DNA from: Scatolibacter rhodanostii
Lineage (GTDB): Bacteria > Bacillota > Clostridia > Oscillospirales > Acutalibacteraceae
NCBI RefSeq assembly: GCF_900197595.1
Contig: NZ_FZLO01000004.1
Coordinates: 167,720-231,719, forward strand
Length of the DNA stretch: 64,000 bases
Reading direction: 5' to 3'
A program made the translations under genes and the position numbers. Shown here piece after piece: positions 27,225-36,204 of the stretch (position 1 is its first letter; each line of letters opens with the position of its first letter). The notes under the pieces are model-generated. The model made no database searches, was not told the DNA's origin, and worked only from the letters and a program-made list of their open reading frames with translations.

Positions 27225-27583
27225 TTCTCCATCCCTGCCTTTTCTTAACTTAAACTCTACTTTGGGCTTCGAGGCACTTTAAAGCACGCTCATTTTTGAT
27301 GCTTTACCTGATATAGAGCATACTGTATATTGACAGTGAAATCAACCATAAACACAAAAACATCTTAAGGTTTTTTGTTTTTCTAGTCTAATTTGGTATC
27401 CCCTAGTCAGTAACTTAAAAAACTTATGGTATGTCTATTTTCTGCTTCTTTATTGGTCATCAAAATATCCCTGCTTATCTTGACAGCCAACCAAAAACAA
27501 AGTAAGATTGTCACGTAGTAGAAATACGTCCTTTTTTGTATGTTTAGGGGATTTTGACCAATTTATTCTAGGAGGAAATAATT
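27225..27583. other. Intergenic region before the ZIP transporter
   Basis: It holds the divergent promoters of the GH2 gene and the ZIP gene. A CTAGGAGG site (from about 27570) belongs to the ZIP gene. I see no structured RNA or repeats. Confidence 0.4.
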
Positions 27584-28375
27584 ATGCCACCAATTCTATG
27601 GGCAGCAGCGGGCACAGGTTTTACCTTTTTGATGACTGCTTTTGGTTCTGCCATGGTCTTCTTTTTTCGAAAATCTATTCACGCCAACGTTCAGCGTATC
27701 TTTTTGGGCTTTGCCGCAGGCGTTATGATTGCCGCTTCTATTTGGAGCCTACTTATGCCAGCAATTGAAGAAGCTGAAACGCAAGGAACACCCGGTTGGA
27801 TTCCGGCAGCAGGCGGATTTGTGCTTGGCGTCGCCTTTTTGATGTTGATGGATGCTCTTTTGCCCCACTTACACCTTGACTCCAAACAGCCCGAGGGCTT
27901 AAGCTCGTCTTGGAAACGCTCGACGCTTTTGATTCTGGCCGTCACACTGCACAATATTCCCGAGGGAATGGCCGTTGGTCTTTCTTTTGCCTTGGCTGCT
28001 CAGCACGGCGGCAATCCAACCGCTATGTCTGCTGCCATTGCTTTGGCAATCGGCATGGGCATTCAAAATTTTCCTGAAGGTGCCGCTATTTCATTGCCGC
28101 TTAGAAAAGAGGGCTTTTCTTCTTTCAAAGCGTTTGTTTATGGCTCTTTATCCGGCTTAGTTGAATTAGTTTTTGGTGTTCTGGTCGTGCTTGTTGCCGG
28201 AAATATTCAGCCACTTATGCCCTGGCTTCTCTCCTTTGCGGCAGGTGCCATGATGTTTGTTGTTGTAGAAGAGTTGATTCCCGAAGCGCATTTGGGTGAA
28301 CATTCTCATCCCGGAACACTCAGTGTCATGTTTGGTTTTCTTGTCATGATGATTTTGGATGTTGCTCTTGGCTAA
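27584..28375 (+). CDS. ZIP-family divalent metal transporter
   Basis: Membrane transporter for Zn2+ or related ions, 263 residues and eight predicted spans. The metal-site helices are clear: TLHNIPEGMAVGLSFA (HNxPEG in TM4) and GMGIQNFPEGAAISLPL (QNxPEG in TM5). The next helix has the usual SGLVEL (LSGLVELVFGVLVV). The His-rich loop between TM3 and TM4 is short. AGGAGG lies 9 bases before the ATG. It is monocistronic, with its own terminator. It corresponds to the GufA/ZupT branch of ZIP proteins. No Zur or Fur box could be recognised upstream. Confidence 0.92.
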   Translation: MPPILWAAAGTGFTFLMTAFGSAMVFFFRKSIHANVQRIFLGFAAGVMIAASIWSLLMPAIEEAETQGTPGWIPAAGGFVLGVAFLMLMDALLPHLHLDSKQPEGLSSSWKRSTLLILAVTLHNIPEGMAVGLSFALAAQHGGNPTAMSAAIALAIGMGIQNFPEGAAISLPLRKEGFSSFKAFVYGSLSGLVELVFGVLVVLVAGNIQPLMPWLLSFAAGAMMFVVVEELIPEAHLGEHSHPGTLSVMFGFLVMMILDVALG

Positions 28376-28402
28376 GAAACCTACTTGCTTCTGCAACTTA
28401 TA

Positions 28403-28462
28403 AAAATATCACTAGTATCACTCCTTGCCATAGCGCAGGAACAATACTAGTGATATTTTATT
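28403..28462 (+). terminator. Intrinsic terminator after the ZIP gene
   Basis: AAAATATCACTAGTAT (28403-28418) pairs with 28444-28459 over a loop with inner CCTTGC/GCAGG pairing, followed by TTTTTG. Confidence 0.8.
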
Positions 28463-28537
28463 TTTGTTCGATTCAATTTCAGCTTTATAAAAATTCCCTC
28501 TTGGTATTCGCATTCTCACGCCATTCTATTGACAGAT

Positions 28538-28589
28538 AAAAAGAAATAGAGCCGCATAAGATTTTGTTCATGCGCCTCTATTTCTTTTC
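28538..28589. terminator. Second bidirectional terminator-like hairpin
   Basis: AAAAGAAATAGAGCCGCAT (28539-28557) pairs with 28570-28588 with one mismatch. It may end a minus-strand transcript coming from the 28.6-29.1 kb region. Confidence 0.7.
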
Positions 28590-28801
28590 TTCGTGTCATC
28601 CTGATTTCACAGGAAATTTGCTTTTCATTTTACAAAAGATAACTTTTGTGCTGTTTTGACTTCTTTGATTGGTATCCTCTGCTTCTTTTCACAGTACACT
28701 TTTCAAATTGTTTTTATTTTCTTCATTTAAAAAATAAAAACTAACAAGTCCTCAAGCACCAATCTAATCCTGCTGATTGGATTGTATGGTATCTCACAAG
28801 T

Positions 28802-28963
28802 TTAATTTTCAACTCTCGTAAAAACTACTTTTGCAAAATATTTGCAGGCACAGTCTATTTCTGTGTTTTCTACAAAAAAGCAGACAGGTGAAGAATTTTC
28901 CGCCAATTTAATCTCCCCAAAAGCACTTGTTGCTTCTATATTGGCTCTTCTCCGAGAATGAAG
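28802..28963 (-). pseudogene. Possible C-terminal gene remnant
   Basis: A 53-codon stretch open on the minus strand, ending in TAA at 28802. It has no start codon and a composition that looks protein-coding (contains IKLAENSSPVCFFVENTEID). A TGA immediately precedes it. I do not recognise the family. The surrounding 28590-29100 region otherwise shows no gene, which would fit a decayed gene whose terminator survives at 28538-28589. It may equally be chance. Confidence 0.25.
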
Positions 28964-29110
28964 TCAAGGTGCACAAGTCTCTCCCAAAAGATGACTACCC
29001 ACACACCCCATTCATTTATCTATATTATATCTCCTGTCTTTATTATTTTCTTGTTGCATATTAACCTATTCTTGTAGTATATTGATATTATCAATTCCAA
29101 GGAGATTCCT

Positions 29111-29962
29111 ATGAAAGTCATCAAATATCCTTTCCATGATAACGAAAAAGGCACAGAAATTGACGTTAGTATCCAGAGTGGTGTTAGTCAAACCGCCCCT
29201 TTGCATACCCACGAATATTTTGAATTTTTTTTGGTATTAGACGGCAAAGCGCTGCATCTTGCCAACGACACTGTACAAAATTTAGAAGGCGGTAGTCTCG
29301 TTTTTATTCGACCCGAAGACGCCCACTGCTATGATTTTTATAAAAGCTTTGATTTCATTTTTGTCAATTTCGCATTTAGCTTGCACATGATGAAAAAAAT
29401 AACCGACCTTTTTTTGCCAGACAAACCCTTTTTGCCACTGCTAAACACTACTTTGCCACCGTCTGTCTTACTTTCTCCTGAAGAAACACAGAAACTTTAT
29501 GATGAAATTCAAGCCTTAACTAAAATGAATAAAGAAGAAGATCCCGAATTCACACGCTGCCACATCAAAAGTTTTTTGTCTTCTTTGTTTTGCCGCTATT
29601 TCTTCTATTCTCACCGAGAAGAAATTGCTGCCCCACCGTGGCTATCCAGTGTAGTTTTAAAAATGCAGAAAATCGAAAATGCACGCTTGGGTTTTCAGCG
29701 TATGTTATCGCTATCTCATTGTTCACCTGAGCATCTTTGCCGTGAATTTAAAAAGTATTATCACAGCACTCCTAACCAATTTATCAACAAGCAGCGTTTG
29801 GGGTATTCCCTCTATCTACTTTCTTACACGCATATGGAAATTATTGATATTGCCGAACACTGCGGTTTCAATAACTTAAGCCATTTTTATCATTTGTTTA
29901 AACAGAATTTTTCTGTTTCTCCCAAGAAATTCAGAACGCAATCTTCTGCTGTCACAGAGTAA
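29111..29962 (+). CDS. AraC-family transcriptional regulator with cupin domain
   Basis: A 283-residue cytoplasmic regulator. The N-terminal cupin region (residues about 10-95) has the motif PLHTHEYFEFFLVLDG. The C-terminal AraC DNA-binding domain (about 185-280) contains LGFQRMLSLSHCSPEHLCREF and MEIIDIAEHCGFNNLSHFYHLFKQ, ending VSPKKFR. The first helix-turn-helix is short and lacks some usual positions. The cupin would bind a sugar or small effector. CAAGGAG precedes the ATG. It is transcribed alone, downstream of the empty 28.6-29.1 kb region; no target gene adjoins it. Confidence 0.9.
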   Translation: MKVIKYPFHDNEKGTEIDVSIQSGVSQTAPLHTHEYFEFFLVLDGKALHLANDTVQNLEGGSLVFIRPEDAHCYDFYKSFDFIFVNFAFSLHMMKKITDLFLPDKPFLPLLNTTLPPSVLLSPEETQKLYDEIQALTKMNKEEDPEFTRCHIKSFLSSLFCRYFFYSHREEIAAPPWLSSVVLKMQKIENARLGFQRMLSLSHCSPEHLCREFKKYYHSTPNQFINKQRLGYSLYLLSYTHMEIIDIAEHCGFNNLSHFYHLFKQNFSVSPKKFRTQSSAVTE

Positions 29963-29970
29963 ATTTACCT

Positions 29971-30006
29971 AAAAAAACAGCACCGCCGGAGCAGAAGCTC
30001 CAGCGG
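29971..30006 (-). terminator. Intrinsic terminator of the MecA-like gene
   Basis: On the minus strand CCGCTGGAGC, a four-base loop, then GCTCCGGCGG, and TGCTG before a T-run (29977-29971). Confidence 0.8.
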
Positions 30007-30038
30007 GAACAGTTAATTGTTTGAGGAGAGCCGACGGT

Positions 30039-30347
30039 TCAGTCTTTGCGAAATGCCGCACCTAATTCGGTGACAGCATCATGCGTAATAAAGGTGCCAT
30101 GTTCCTCACAGAAAGAATAAAGAACGCCGCTTGGACCAATAAACTTGCCATATTCGCTTAAAGTGCCGCGTACCTTGCCTCGCATAGAAAGGCGGCAAAA
30201 AACCGCTACATAATAACAAGTTTTGTGCAAACAGAGAGAAGCACGTGCATCTGGATATATATCATAAAGTTTCTCGACTGCACCGCATAGTGGTGATACT
30301 CCCGAAAAACAAAAAACAAGGGGCTGCGAGGGGGTCTTAAGTCTCAA
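30039..30347 (-). CDS. Stand-alone MecA C-terminal-like domain protein
   Basis: A protein of about 102 residues resembling only the C-terminal domain of the ClpC adaptor MecA. Family-like features are VFCFSGVSPLCGAVEKLYD, a strand pair around ASLCLHKTCYYVAVF, and the terminal EYGKFIGPSGVLYSFCEEHGTFITHDAVTEL. The N-terminal substrate-binding half is absent. The frame opens at a GTG (30356), but that GTG is part of an AGAGGTG site, so I prefer the TTG at 30347, seven bases further. A dedicated ribosome-binding site and terminator argue for a real small gene and not a broken one. The function (ClpC binding without the usual substrate domain) is inference; family assignment is from motif memory. 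Confidence 0.65.
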   Translation of the reverse strand: MRLKTPSQPLVFCFSGVSPLCGAVEKLYDIYPDARASLCLHKTCYYVAVFCRLSMRGKVRGTLSEYGKFIGPSGVLYSFCEEHGTFITHDAVTELGAAFRKD

Positions 30348-30531
30348 AGGCAGCACCTCTTTTTCAGTTTTATTTGATTGTCTTAGCTTTGCTGCCGATT
30401 ATTGATATTCCCAAGCTTTGACCAGCCTTTACCTGATTTCATCCCTCTTTTTCAGTTTCTCTTTTCAAGTTCTGCTTTTCTATTAATTTATTTTGGCAGA
30501 CCTTCTGTCACAAAGTCTGCTTGCTAAACCT

Positions 30532-31161
30532 TTATTTTCCTGAACGCAGAAACTCGATTTCTTTTTGCGGGTCTTCTGCACGAAAAACACCTGTGCCTGA
30601 AATGAGAATATCTGCCCCACTTTCATGGCAGAGCTTTATGGTGTCACGATTGACACCTCCGTCTACCTCTACCAGTATATGCGGGAACTGCTGTTTAATC
30701 TCCTTGATTTTGGTCAGCGTTTCGGGAATAAGCGATTGACCGCCGAAACCCGGCTCTACTGACATTACTATTACAGTATGCAATTTTTCTGCAAAAGGTG
30801 CAAGTACAGAAACCGGAGTGGAGGGTTTAATCGCAAGACCTGCTTTTATGCCAAAACGATGAATTTCGTCGATTACCGCATTTGTATCATCTTCACATTC
30901 AACGTGAAACGTGATTTGATCTGCTCCTGCTTTGACAAATTTTTCAATATAGCGAAGTGGCTTGATAATCATTAGGTGTACATCAAAAATTAGATCTGTT
31001 TTGTCGCGAAGGGCTGCCACAACATCCGGGCCAATACTGATATTAGGCACAAAACAGCCATCCATAATATCGATATGGAGCAAGTCAGCTCCTTTTGTTT
31101 TCTTAATTTCTTCTCCCAAAGCAGAAAAATCTGCCGCTAAAATAGAGGGTGCAATTAACAT
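30532..31161 (-). CDS. rpe: Ribulose-phosphate 3-epimerase
   Basis: Pentose phosphate pathway TIM-barrel epimerase interconverting ribulose-5-P and xylulose-5-P. The start IAPSILAADFSALGEEI, the metal site HIDIMDGCFVPNISIGP, VHLMI, the phosphate-binding MSVEPGFGGQSLIP and VDGGVN are all canonical. It ends two strands later with the typical LISGTGVFRA. AAGGAGA precedes the ATG. 209 residues is slightly short but complete. A GCAGAC/GTCTGC hairpin (30496-30520) follows the stop but lacks a clear T-run on this strand. It does not adjoin rsgA or other usual partners. Confidence 0.97.
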   Translation of the reverse strand: MLIAPSILAADFSALGEEIKKTKGADLLHIDIMDGCFVPNISIGPDVVAALRDKTDLIFDVHLMIIKPLRYIEKFVKAGADQITFHVECEDDTNAVIDEIHRFGIKAGLAIKPSTPVSVLAPFAEKLHTVIVMSVEPGFGGQSLIPETLTKIKEIKQQFPHILVEVDGGVNRDTIKLCHESGADILISGTGVFRAEDPQKEIEFLRSGK

Positions 31162-31286
31162 TCTTATCTCCTTTTATTTTCATGCCTATTCATGCCGCTA
31201 AAGAAACCTTTACTACATTTTAAATCTGATTATTTAGGGCTAATTTTTTGAAAGTACCGCCCTGATTCAGCCATTAACCTCTTACC

Positions 31287-32210
31287 TTAACTAGTTACAA
31301 TTTGTGCAAGCATTGTCCAAATGGGCAATGTAATTAAAGATAAGACCGTCGTCACTGCCACACATTTTGAAGCAAGCTCCGAATCTTTTCCAAATTGCAC
31401 TGAAAACAAGACAACAGATGCCGCTGTTGGTGTGGCTGCTTGAATCATACTGCTGATAAACATATCTGGTTGGAGCGGCAGCAGTAATAATATGGCAAAC
31501 AAAATACCCGGTGCCACCAATAAACGAAGAATTGACATTTGATAAATGCTAATGTCAGTGGCCACAGATTTAAGGTCAACTTTCGCAATATAAGTACCAA
31601 TAATCAACATGGCTAAGGGGGTATTGAGGGCCGCAAAAAAATCAACTGGTTCCATAATAAATTCGGGCATATTGAAATTCAAGAAGTAAACGGGCAATCC
31701 TAGTACCAATCCAATTACTCCGGGATTCAACAATATGGTGCGCAAATTGATTTTTGCTGCGCTGTTCATCAAGCGATATCCATATGTCCAGCTAATAATG
31801 TTGAAAATTACAATGCCAAAAGAAGCATAGACAACACCTTTGCCACCCACAATACCTTGTACAAGAGGAATTCCCATAAAACCAACATTGCTGAACATCA
31901 CAGAAAACTGTAGAACCTCTTTTCGCCCATCCGGTTTCTTTCGAAAACTCAAGCGACTGACCACCATAGAAACTGCCATAGAAGCCAGCATAATCAAAGT
32001 CGAAACAATCATTTCCTGTGGTGTAATACTTCCCTTAGAATCAGCAAAAGCTGCAACAATTAAGCAAGGTGTTACTATTTTTAAAAGGAAGTCTGTGATT
32101 TCTGCTGCACCAATTCCCGTTAAACTCCCTTTTTTGCTCACAGCATAACCAACGGCAATCATAACTAACATGGATACTACTTTAGAAAATATGGTCAAAA
32201 AACCTTCCAT
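31287..32210 (-). CDS. AEC-family transporter
   Basis: A 307-residue membrane protein of the auxin-efflux-carrier family, with about ten spans in two five-helix repeats. The family pattern shows in VGYAVSKKGSLT near the N-terminus, FSNVGFMGIPLVQGI in the middle and the broken helices around the prolines. Bacterial members export or import organic acids such as malate or malonate, with no assignment possible here. It starts within the stop codon of the preceding small membrane protein (TAATG overlap), so the two are translationally coupled. Confidence 0.92.
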   Translation of the reverse strand: MEGFLTIFSKVVSMLVMIAVGYAVSKKGSLTGIGAAEITDFLLKIVTPCLIVAAFADSKGSITPQEMIVSTLIMLASMAVSMVVSRLSFRKKPDGRKEVLQFSVMFSNVGFMGIPLVQGIVGGKGVVYASFGIVIFNIISWTYGYRLMNSAAKINLRTILLNPGVIGLVLGLPVYFLNFNMPEFIMEPVDFFAALNTPLAMLIIGTYIAKVDLKSVATDISIYQMSILRLLVAPGILFAILLLLPLQPDMFISSMIQAATPTAASVVLFSVQFGKDSELASKCVAVTTVLSLITLPIWTMLAQIVTS

Positions 32211-32548
32211 TATGCTTCCTCATTGTGGTCTTGTTCATTATCGGATGGACCCTCGTCTATTACTTTTATATCCTGATCTGGATTTTCTTTCTTTGCATGA
32301 CTTTCAGCCCAATAACGACGCATAAAAAAGGCAAACATAATGAGCAGCATTAAAATACTGACCACATTGAAAACTGTTTTGTGTATTCCAGCAAACAAAT
32401 CTGCTTCCATCTGGCTGTTCACAATTCTCCAAATACCCACAAAGACAAAATATATGCCCGGTAAAATGAAAATTTTGCTTTCCTTAATAAATCGAACTGC
32501 CAGGATAATGCCAACAATGATTAGCATAATACTATATAGTATATCCAT
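32210..32548 (-). CDS. Small membrane protein upstream of the AEC transporter
   Basis: A 112-residue protein with three predicted membrane helices: residues 3-20 (ILYSIMLIIVGIILAVRF), 27-44 (IFILPGIYFVFVGIWRIV) and 58-78 (VFNVVSILMLLIMFAFFMRRY). A charged acidic tail follows (ENPDQDIKVIDEGPSDNEQ). I do not recognise a family. Start and stop are defined by the TAATG coupling with the transporter, which suggests an accessory subunit or regulator of it (inference). Confidence 0.75.
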   Translation of the reverse strand: MDILYSIMLIIVGIILAVRFIKESKIFILPGIYFVFVGIWRIVNSQMEADLFAGIHKTVFNVVSILMLLIMFAFFMRRYWAESHAKKENPDQDIKVIDEGPSDNEQDHNEEA

Positions 32549-32700
32549 TTCCTATCCCCTTTTCTTCCCTCATGCTATGCGTTTACTTTTTTATCACTTC
32601 ATGGCTAAAGCAATTTATTCAATAAACACTGCTGTTGTGCAGCGATACAATAGTACCGAAAATCCGTTTTCGTGAACCTTAACTAAAGTTATTGTAGCAT

Positions 32701-32732
32701 AAAAAAGCACCAAAACGCAAGGTTTTGATGCT
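32701..32732 (-). terminator. Intrinsic terminator of the lectin gene
   Basis: On the minus strand AGCATCAAAAC pairs with GTTTTGGTGCT (one G-U), followed by TTTTTT. Confidence 0.75.
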
Positions 32733-32772
32733 GAATAGAATCGCTTTCATAAGCCACATAAAACTGTCTATG

Positions 32773-33258
32773 TTATCCACTTTTAAGAGAAGATTTTTGT
32801 TTCTTTTGCTTCTTACTTGAGGGGTTCTCAAATTCTTCGGATGAAAGAAAACGCCACCTTTGGTTTTCACCTCCAACATCCTCCCAAATTTGCGCATAAG
32901 CACCACTTGTATCGCTGATATCTGCGATATCTAACACTTTTGAGGCAGCAAGATTGGCTACTTTTCGAGACACCCCTCCTGTTATTCTCCACAATTGTGT
33001 TGGGACATCTGATTCTTCCCAAATATGTAAGTTGGTTCCGCTTTCAGTCACACCTAAAATGAGATCTAATGCTTTCCCACTCGCTTTGTGGATAATGCGA
33101 GTGCCATTTTCGTCTTTTTTCAGTATCCAAATTTGATTTTTATTGTTTTGTGGCTCTTCTTGCAGCACAAGACTTCCGTTTTCTACGCTGTCAACCTGCA
33201 AAGCTTTACCGCTTCTCTTATTAATCATCAAGAATTCCTTCATTACTTTTGCAGCCAT
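32773..33258 (-). CDS. Ricin-type beta-trefoil lectin protein, no signal peptide
   Basis: A 161-residue protein built almost entirely of one RICIN domain. Three trefoil repeats are visible with QxW motifs: NQIWIL (residues 41-46), TQLWRI and NQRWRFL. Each is preceded by a GKALxL/VLDI segment. A lysine/serine-rich tail of about 25 residues ends the protein (KKQKKQKSS). There is no signal peptide or membrane anchor, unlike most clostridial RICIN domains, which are appended to secreted glycosidases. AGGAAAGGA precedes the ATG. It is monocistronic, with a terminator. It could be exported by a non-classical route, act on intracellular glycans, or be a detached domain. Confidence 0.85.
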   Translation of the reverse strand: MAAKVMKEFLMINKRSGKALQVDSVENGSLVLQEEPQNNKNQIWILKKDENGTRIIHKASGKALDLILGVTESGTNLHIWEESDVPTQLWRITGGVSRKVANLAASKVLDIADISDTSGAYAQIWEDVGGENQRWRFLSSEEFENPSSKKQKKQKSSLKSG

Positions 33259-33560
33259 CTTTTGTCCTTTCCTACAGGGGACCTCCTACAAATGTATCTT
33301 TATAGAAAAATCCAATCCATTCACATTTTATTACTTCTAAAAATATGGGTATGTCTTTTCTGTATTTCTCTTTTATTATAGAGTGTTTATTTTAAAACTG
33401 TCAATTTATAAATATCGCAAATAAGTTGATAAAGCCTGCCTTTTCTTATTTTTTTGCTAGAAAATAAGTAAGCAATCAACGAAACCAGTAAAAAAATGAA
33501 AAGTTTTTACCGACAAATATTTCGGTTTTCTTACAATCCTTCTGCAAAGATATAAATTGC

Positions 33561-33588
33561 TTGAAAAAGCTGTGACGTAATGTATAAT
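33561..33588 (+). promoter_or_regulatory. Promoter of the P-type ATPase gene
   Basis: TTGAAA (33561-33566), a 16-base spacer, TATAAT (33583-33588), about 40 bases before the start. The rest of the 33259-33560 interval is AT-rich, with the lectin promoter on the other strand (TATAAA near 33302). Confidence 0.65.
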
Positions 33589-33628
33589 AGAAATAAGTAA
33601 AAGATATGACAAACTGCCGGAGGAAACC

Positions 33629-36106
33629 ATGTCTCGACAAGAAAAAAAACGGATTAAAAACAAGCAGACAGATGCCCATACGGAAACAAATGCTTTTAAA
33701 GATGCAGAGCGTTTTTATCCTGACCCAACAGTTGGTCTAAGCACAGAACAAGTCACCCGACGCCATCAAGCGAGCCTAAATAACGCTGAAACAGGCGTTA
33801 AAACCAAAACAGAAAAGCAGATTGTACTCAGCAATCTTTTCACCTTTTTTAATATCCTGAACTTTATTCTAGCGATTGCCCTTGTTCTGGTGGGTTCTTA
33901 CCGAAACACTCTCTTTATGGGGCAAATTCTCTCTAATCTTTTGATTGGCACCTTTCAAGAAATTCGTTCTAAGCGTACCATTGACAGATTGTCACTGCTT
34001 TCCTCTCCTAAAGCTGCGGTCATTCGCGACGGAAAAAAGCATGATATTTTGGTTTCTGAAGTGGTGTTAGACGATGTTCTCCTGATTTCTTCGGGTAATC
34101 AGATTCCGGCAGACAGTGTGGTGACACGAGGTGAATGCGAAGTAAACGAATCACTTATCACCGGAGAGTCTGATCCTATTCTCAAAAAAGAGGGCGACCA
34201 CATTCTCTCAGGCAGTTTTTTGGTCAGCGGAAAATGCTTGGCACAGGTTGAGCATGTCGGCATGGAAAACTACGCTAACCAAATTACCGGCAATGCTAAA
34301 TATGTCAAAAAACGCAATTCTGAAATCATGAATTCAATTGACATGCTGATTAAAATTATTGGCTTTGGTCTTATCCCGATTGGCGCCCTTCTATTCTACA
34401 AAGACATGTATATTTTAAACCAATCCCTACCGGATGCTGTTAGTCATACCGTGGCTGCCTTAATTGGCATGATACCTGAAGGTCTTGTCCTTTTGACCAG
34501 TATCGTGTTTGCTGTCAGCATTATTAAACTTTCCAGGCAAAAAACGCTTGTGCAAGATTTGTACTGCGTTGAAACACTTGCCAGAGTTGATGTGCTTTGT
34601 CTTGACAAAACAGGAACCATCACTGAAGGCACTATGCAAGTTGATAACCTTGTCCCCTTTGAGGGCTTCACTGAAGACCAAATGGCTGCTTCGCTGTGCG
34701 CCTTGGTCAATACATTGCCTGATGATAACCCTACTTTTTTAGCTGTACAAAGCAAGTTTGCAGGACCTAGCGATTGGATGGCCGAAACTGTTGTGCCATT
34801 CTCTTCTGCCCGAAAATGGAGCGGTGCCTTTTTCCCTATGCAAGGAAGCTATATCATGGGTGCCGGAGAATTTATCTTAGGTGATGATTTCGCTTCTATT
34901 CGTGAAGTTGTTGAAGAATATTCTCAAAACGGCCAACGTGTTCTTCTGCTTGCTCATTCTCCTCATTCGTTTACGGAAAAAGAAATTCCCTCTGACATAA
35001 CTTGTTTGGGTTTGGTTCTTATCAGCGACAAAATTCGCCGAGAAGCAAGACGTACGCTTCGCTATTTTGCTGACCAAGGGGTTGACCTTAAAATCATCTC
35101 AGGCGATAATGCTGTCACAGTTGCCAACATCGCCGAACGTGCCGGCCTGCAAAATGCTGACCGTTACGTAGACGCCACCACGTTGGAAACAGCCGAGGAC
35201 ATTCAATATGCCGTGCGCAACTATTCTGTTTTTGGACGTGTTACCCCCCAACAAAAACTATCCTTTGTACAGGCACTTAAAGCTGACGGACATACTGTTG
35301 CCATGACAGGTGATGGTGTAAATGACGTGTTGGCACTGAAAGAGGCTGATTGCAGTATCGCTATGGCATCAGGCAGCGATGCCGCTAAGACAGTTTCTAG
35401 CTTAGTTCTTCTCAACTCAAGCTTTGCCCCCATGCCCTTGATTGTGCAAGAAGGTCGACGTTCTATTAATAACCTACAGCGCTCTGCCTCTCTATTCCTC
35501 TCCAAGACCATTTTCTCTACACTCATCAGCTTGATTTTCTTACTTTTGCCCTACTCTTTTCCCTTTGAACCCATCCATTTAACCTTAATCAGTACCTTTA
35601 CCATCGGTATCCCGTCTTTTGTATTAGCTCTTGAACCCAACCGAGAACGTTTAAAAGGAAGTTTCTTGACTAACGTGATGAAGCTTTCCGTTCCGGCTGG
35701 TTTAACAATGGCAACCAATATGTTGGTATTGTCTGCCCTAAGTCCTACCTTCGGGCTCACCAACGCACAATTTTCAACCACCGCTGTCGTTGTCACGGCT
35801 TTGACTGGATTCATTATGCTGTTTAAAGTCTGTGCACCTTTTAACGCCTTAAGAGGTTTCGTCTTTTTGGCTATGCTTGCCGCTTCCATTTTGGCTATGG
35901 TTTTCGCCGGAGATTTCTTCTCACTGGTGTCTTTTACCATTCCCATGTCATTTATTTTAATCATCACTTTTGTCTATTCTGTTTCACTCATGCTTTCTTT
36001 AATTCATTTTATCGACCATGTTTTATCTCGAAAGCAAAATTTCTTTTCTACAAGGAAAGTCTTTTACAGAAAGCCCAAACAAAAGAAAAGCAAACGTCAT
36101 TCATAA
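33629..36106 (+). CDS. Cation-translocating P-type ATPase (P2/Exp7-CtpE-like)
   Basis: An 825-residue P-type ATPase. In order: an N-terminal cytoplasmic segment, the actuator domain with the TGES loop (ESLITGESDP), the ion-site helix GMIPEGLVLLTSIVFA (PEGL motif of P2 pumps), the phosphorylation site Asp326 in CLDKTGTITEG, and the nucleotide domain. The hinge MTGDGVNDVLALKEADCSIAM and six C-terminal spans follow. The shortened nucleotide domain and overall pattern resemble the Exp7/CtpE subgroup, for which Ca2+ transport has been proposed. A basic C-terminal tail ends KKSKRHS. GGAGG precedes the ATG. It is monocistronic. Confidence 0.92.
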   Translation: MSRQEKKRIKNKQTDAHTETNAFKDAERFYPDPTVGLSTEQVTRRHQASLNNAETGVKTKTEKQIVLSNLFTFFNILNFILAIALVLVGSYRNTLFMGQILSNLLIGTFQEIRSKRTIDRLSLLSSPKAAVIRDGKKHDILVSEVVLDDVLLISSGNQIPADSVVTRGECEVNESLITGESDPILKKEGDHILSGSFLVSGKCLAQVEHVGMENYANQITGNAKYVKKRNSEIMNSIDMLIKIIGFGLIPIGALLFYKDMYILNQSLPDAVSHTVAALIGMIPEGLVLLTSIVFAVSIIKLSRQKTLVQDLYCVETLARVDVLCLDKTGTITEGTMQVDNLVPFEGFTEDQMAASLCALVNTLPDDNPTFLAVQSKFAGPSDWMAETVVPFSSARKWSGAFFPMQGSYIMGAGEFILGDDFASIREVVEEYSQNGQRVLLLAHSPHSFTEKEIPSDITCLGLVLISDKIRREARRTLRYFADQGVDLKIISGDNAVTVANIAERAGLQNADRYVDATTLETAEDIQYAVRNYSVFGRVTPQQKLSFVQALKADGHTVAMTGDGVNDVLALKEADCSIAMASGSDAAKTVSSLVLLNSSFAPMPLIVQEGRRSINNLQRSASLFLSKTIFSTLISLIFLLLPYSFPFEPIHLTLISTFTIGIPSFVLALEPNRERLKGSFLTNVMKLSVPAGLTMATNMLVLSALSPTFGLTNAQFSTTAVVVTALTGFIMLFKVCAPFNALRGFVFLAMLAASILAMVFAGDFFSLVSFTIPMSFILIITFVYSVSLMLSLIHFIDHVLSRKQNFFSTRKVFYRKPKQKKSKRHS

Positions 36107-36134
36107 CAATAAATTTGCTTCATTCAATATATTT

Positions 36135-36178
36135 AAAAGAAAGGCAGTGTTCCTCACTAGAACAGCTGCCTTTCTTTT
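36135..36178. terminator. Bidirectional intrinsic terminator
   Basis: AAAAGAAAGGCAG (36135-36147) pairs with CTGCCTTTCTTTT (36166-36178), with an inner TGTTC/GAACA helix. It lies between the convergent ATPase and LysR genes. Confidence 0.88.
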
Positions 36179-36204
36179 CATGCTAAATTATGCTAAAAAT
36201 AATT

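Noticed and set aside
27508..27768. 86-codon plus-strand frame before and within the ZIP gene
   Set aside because: Overlaps the ZIP gene in another frame, and its residues beyond 27584 are a frame-shadow of that gene.
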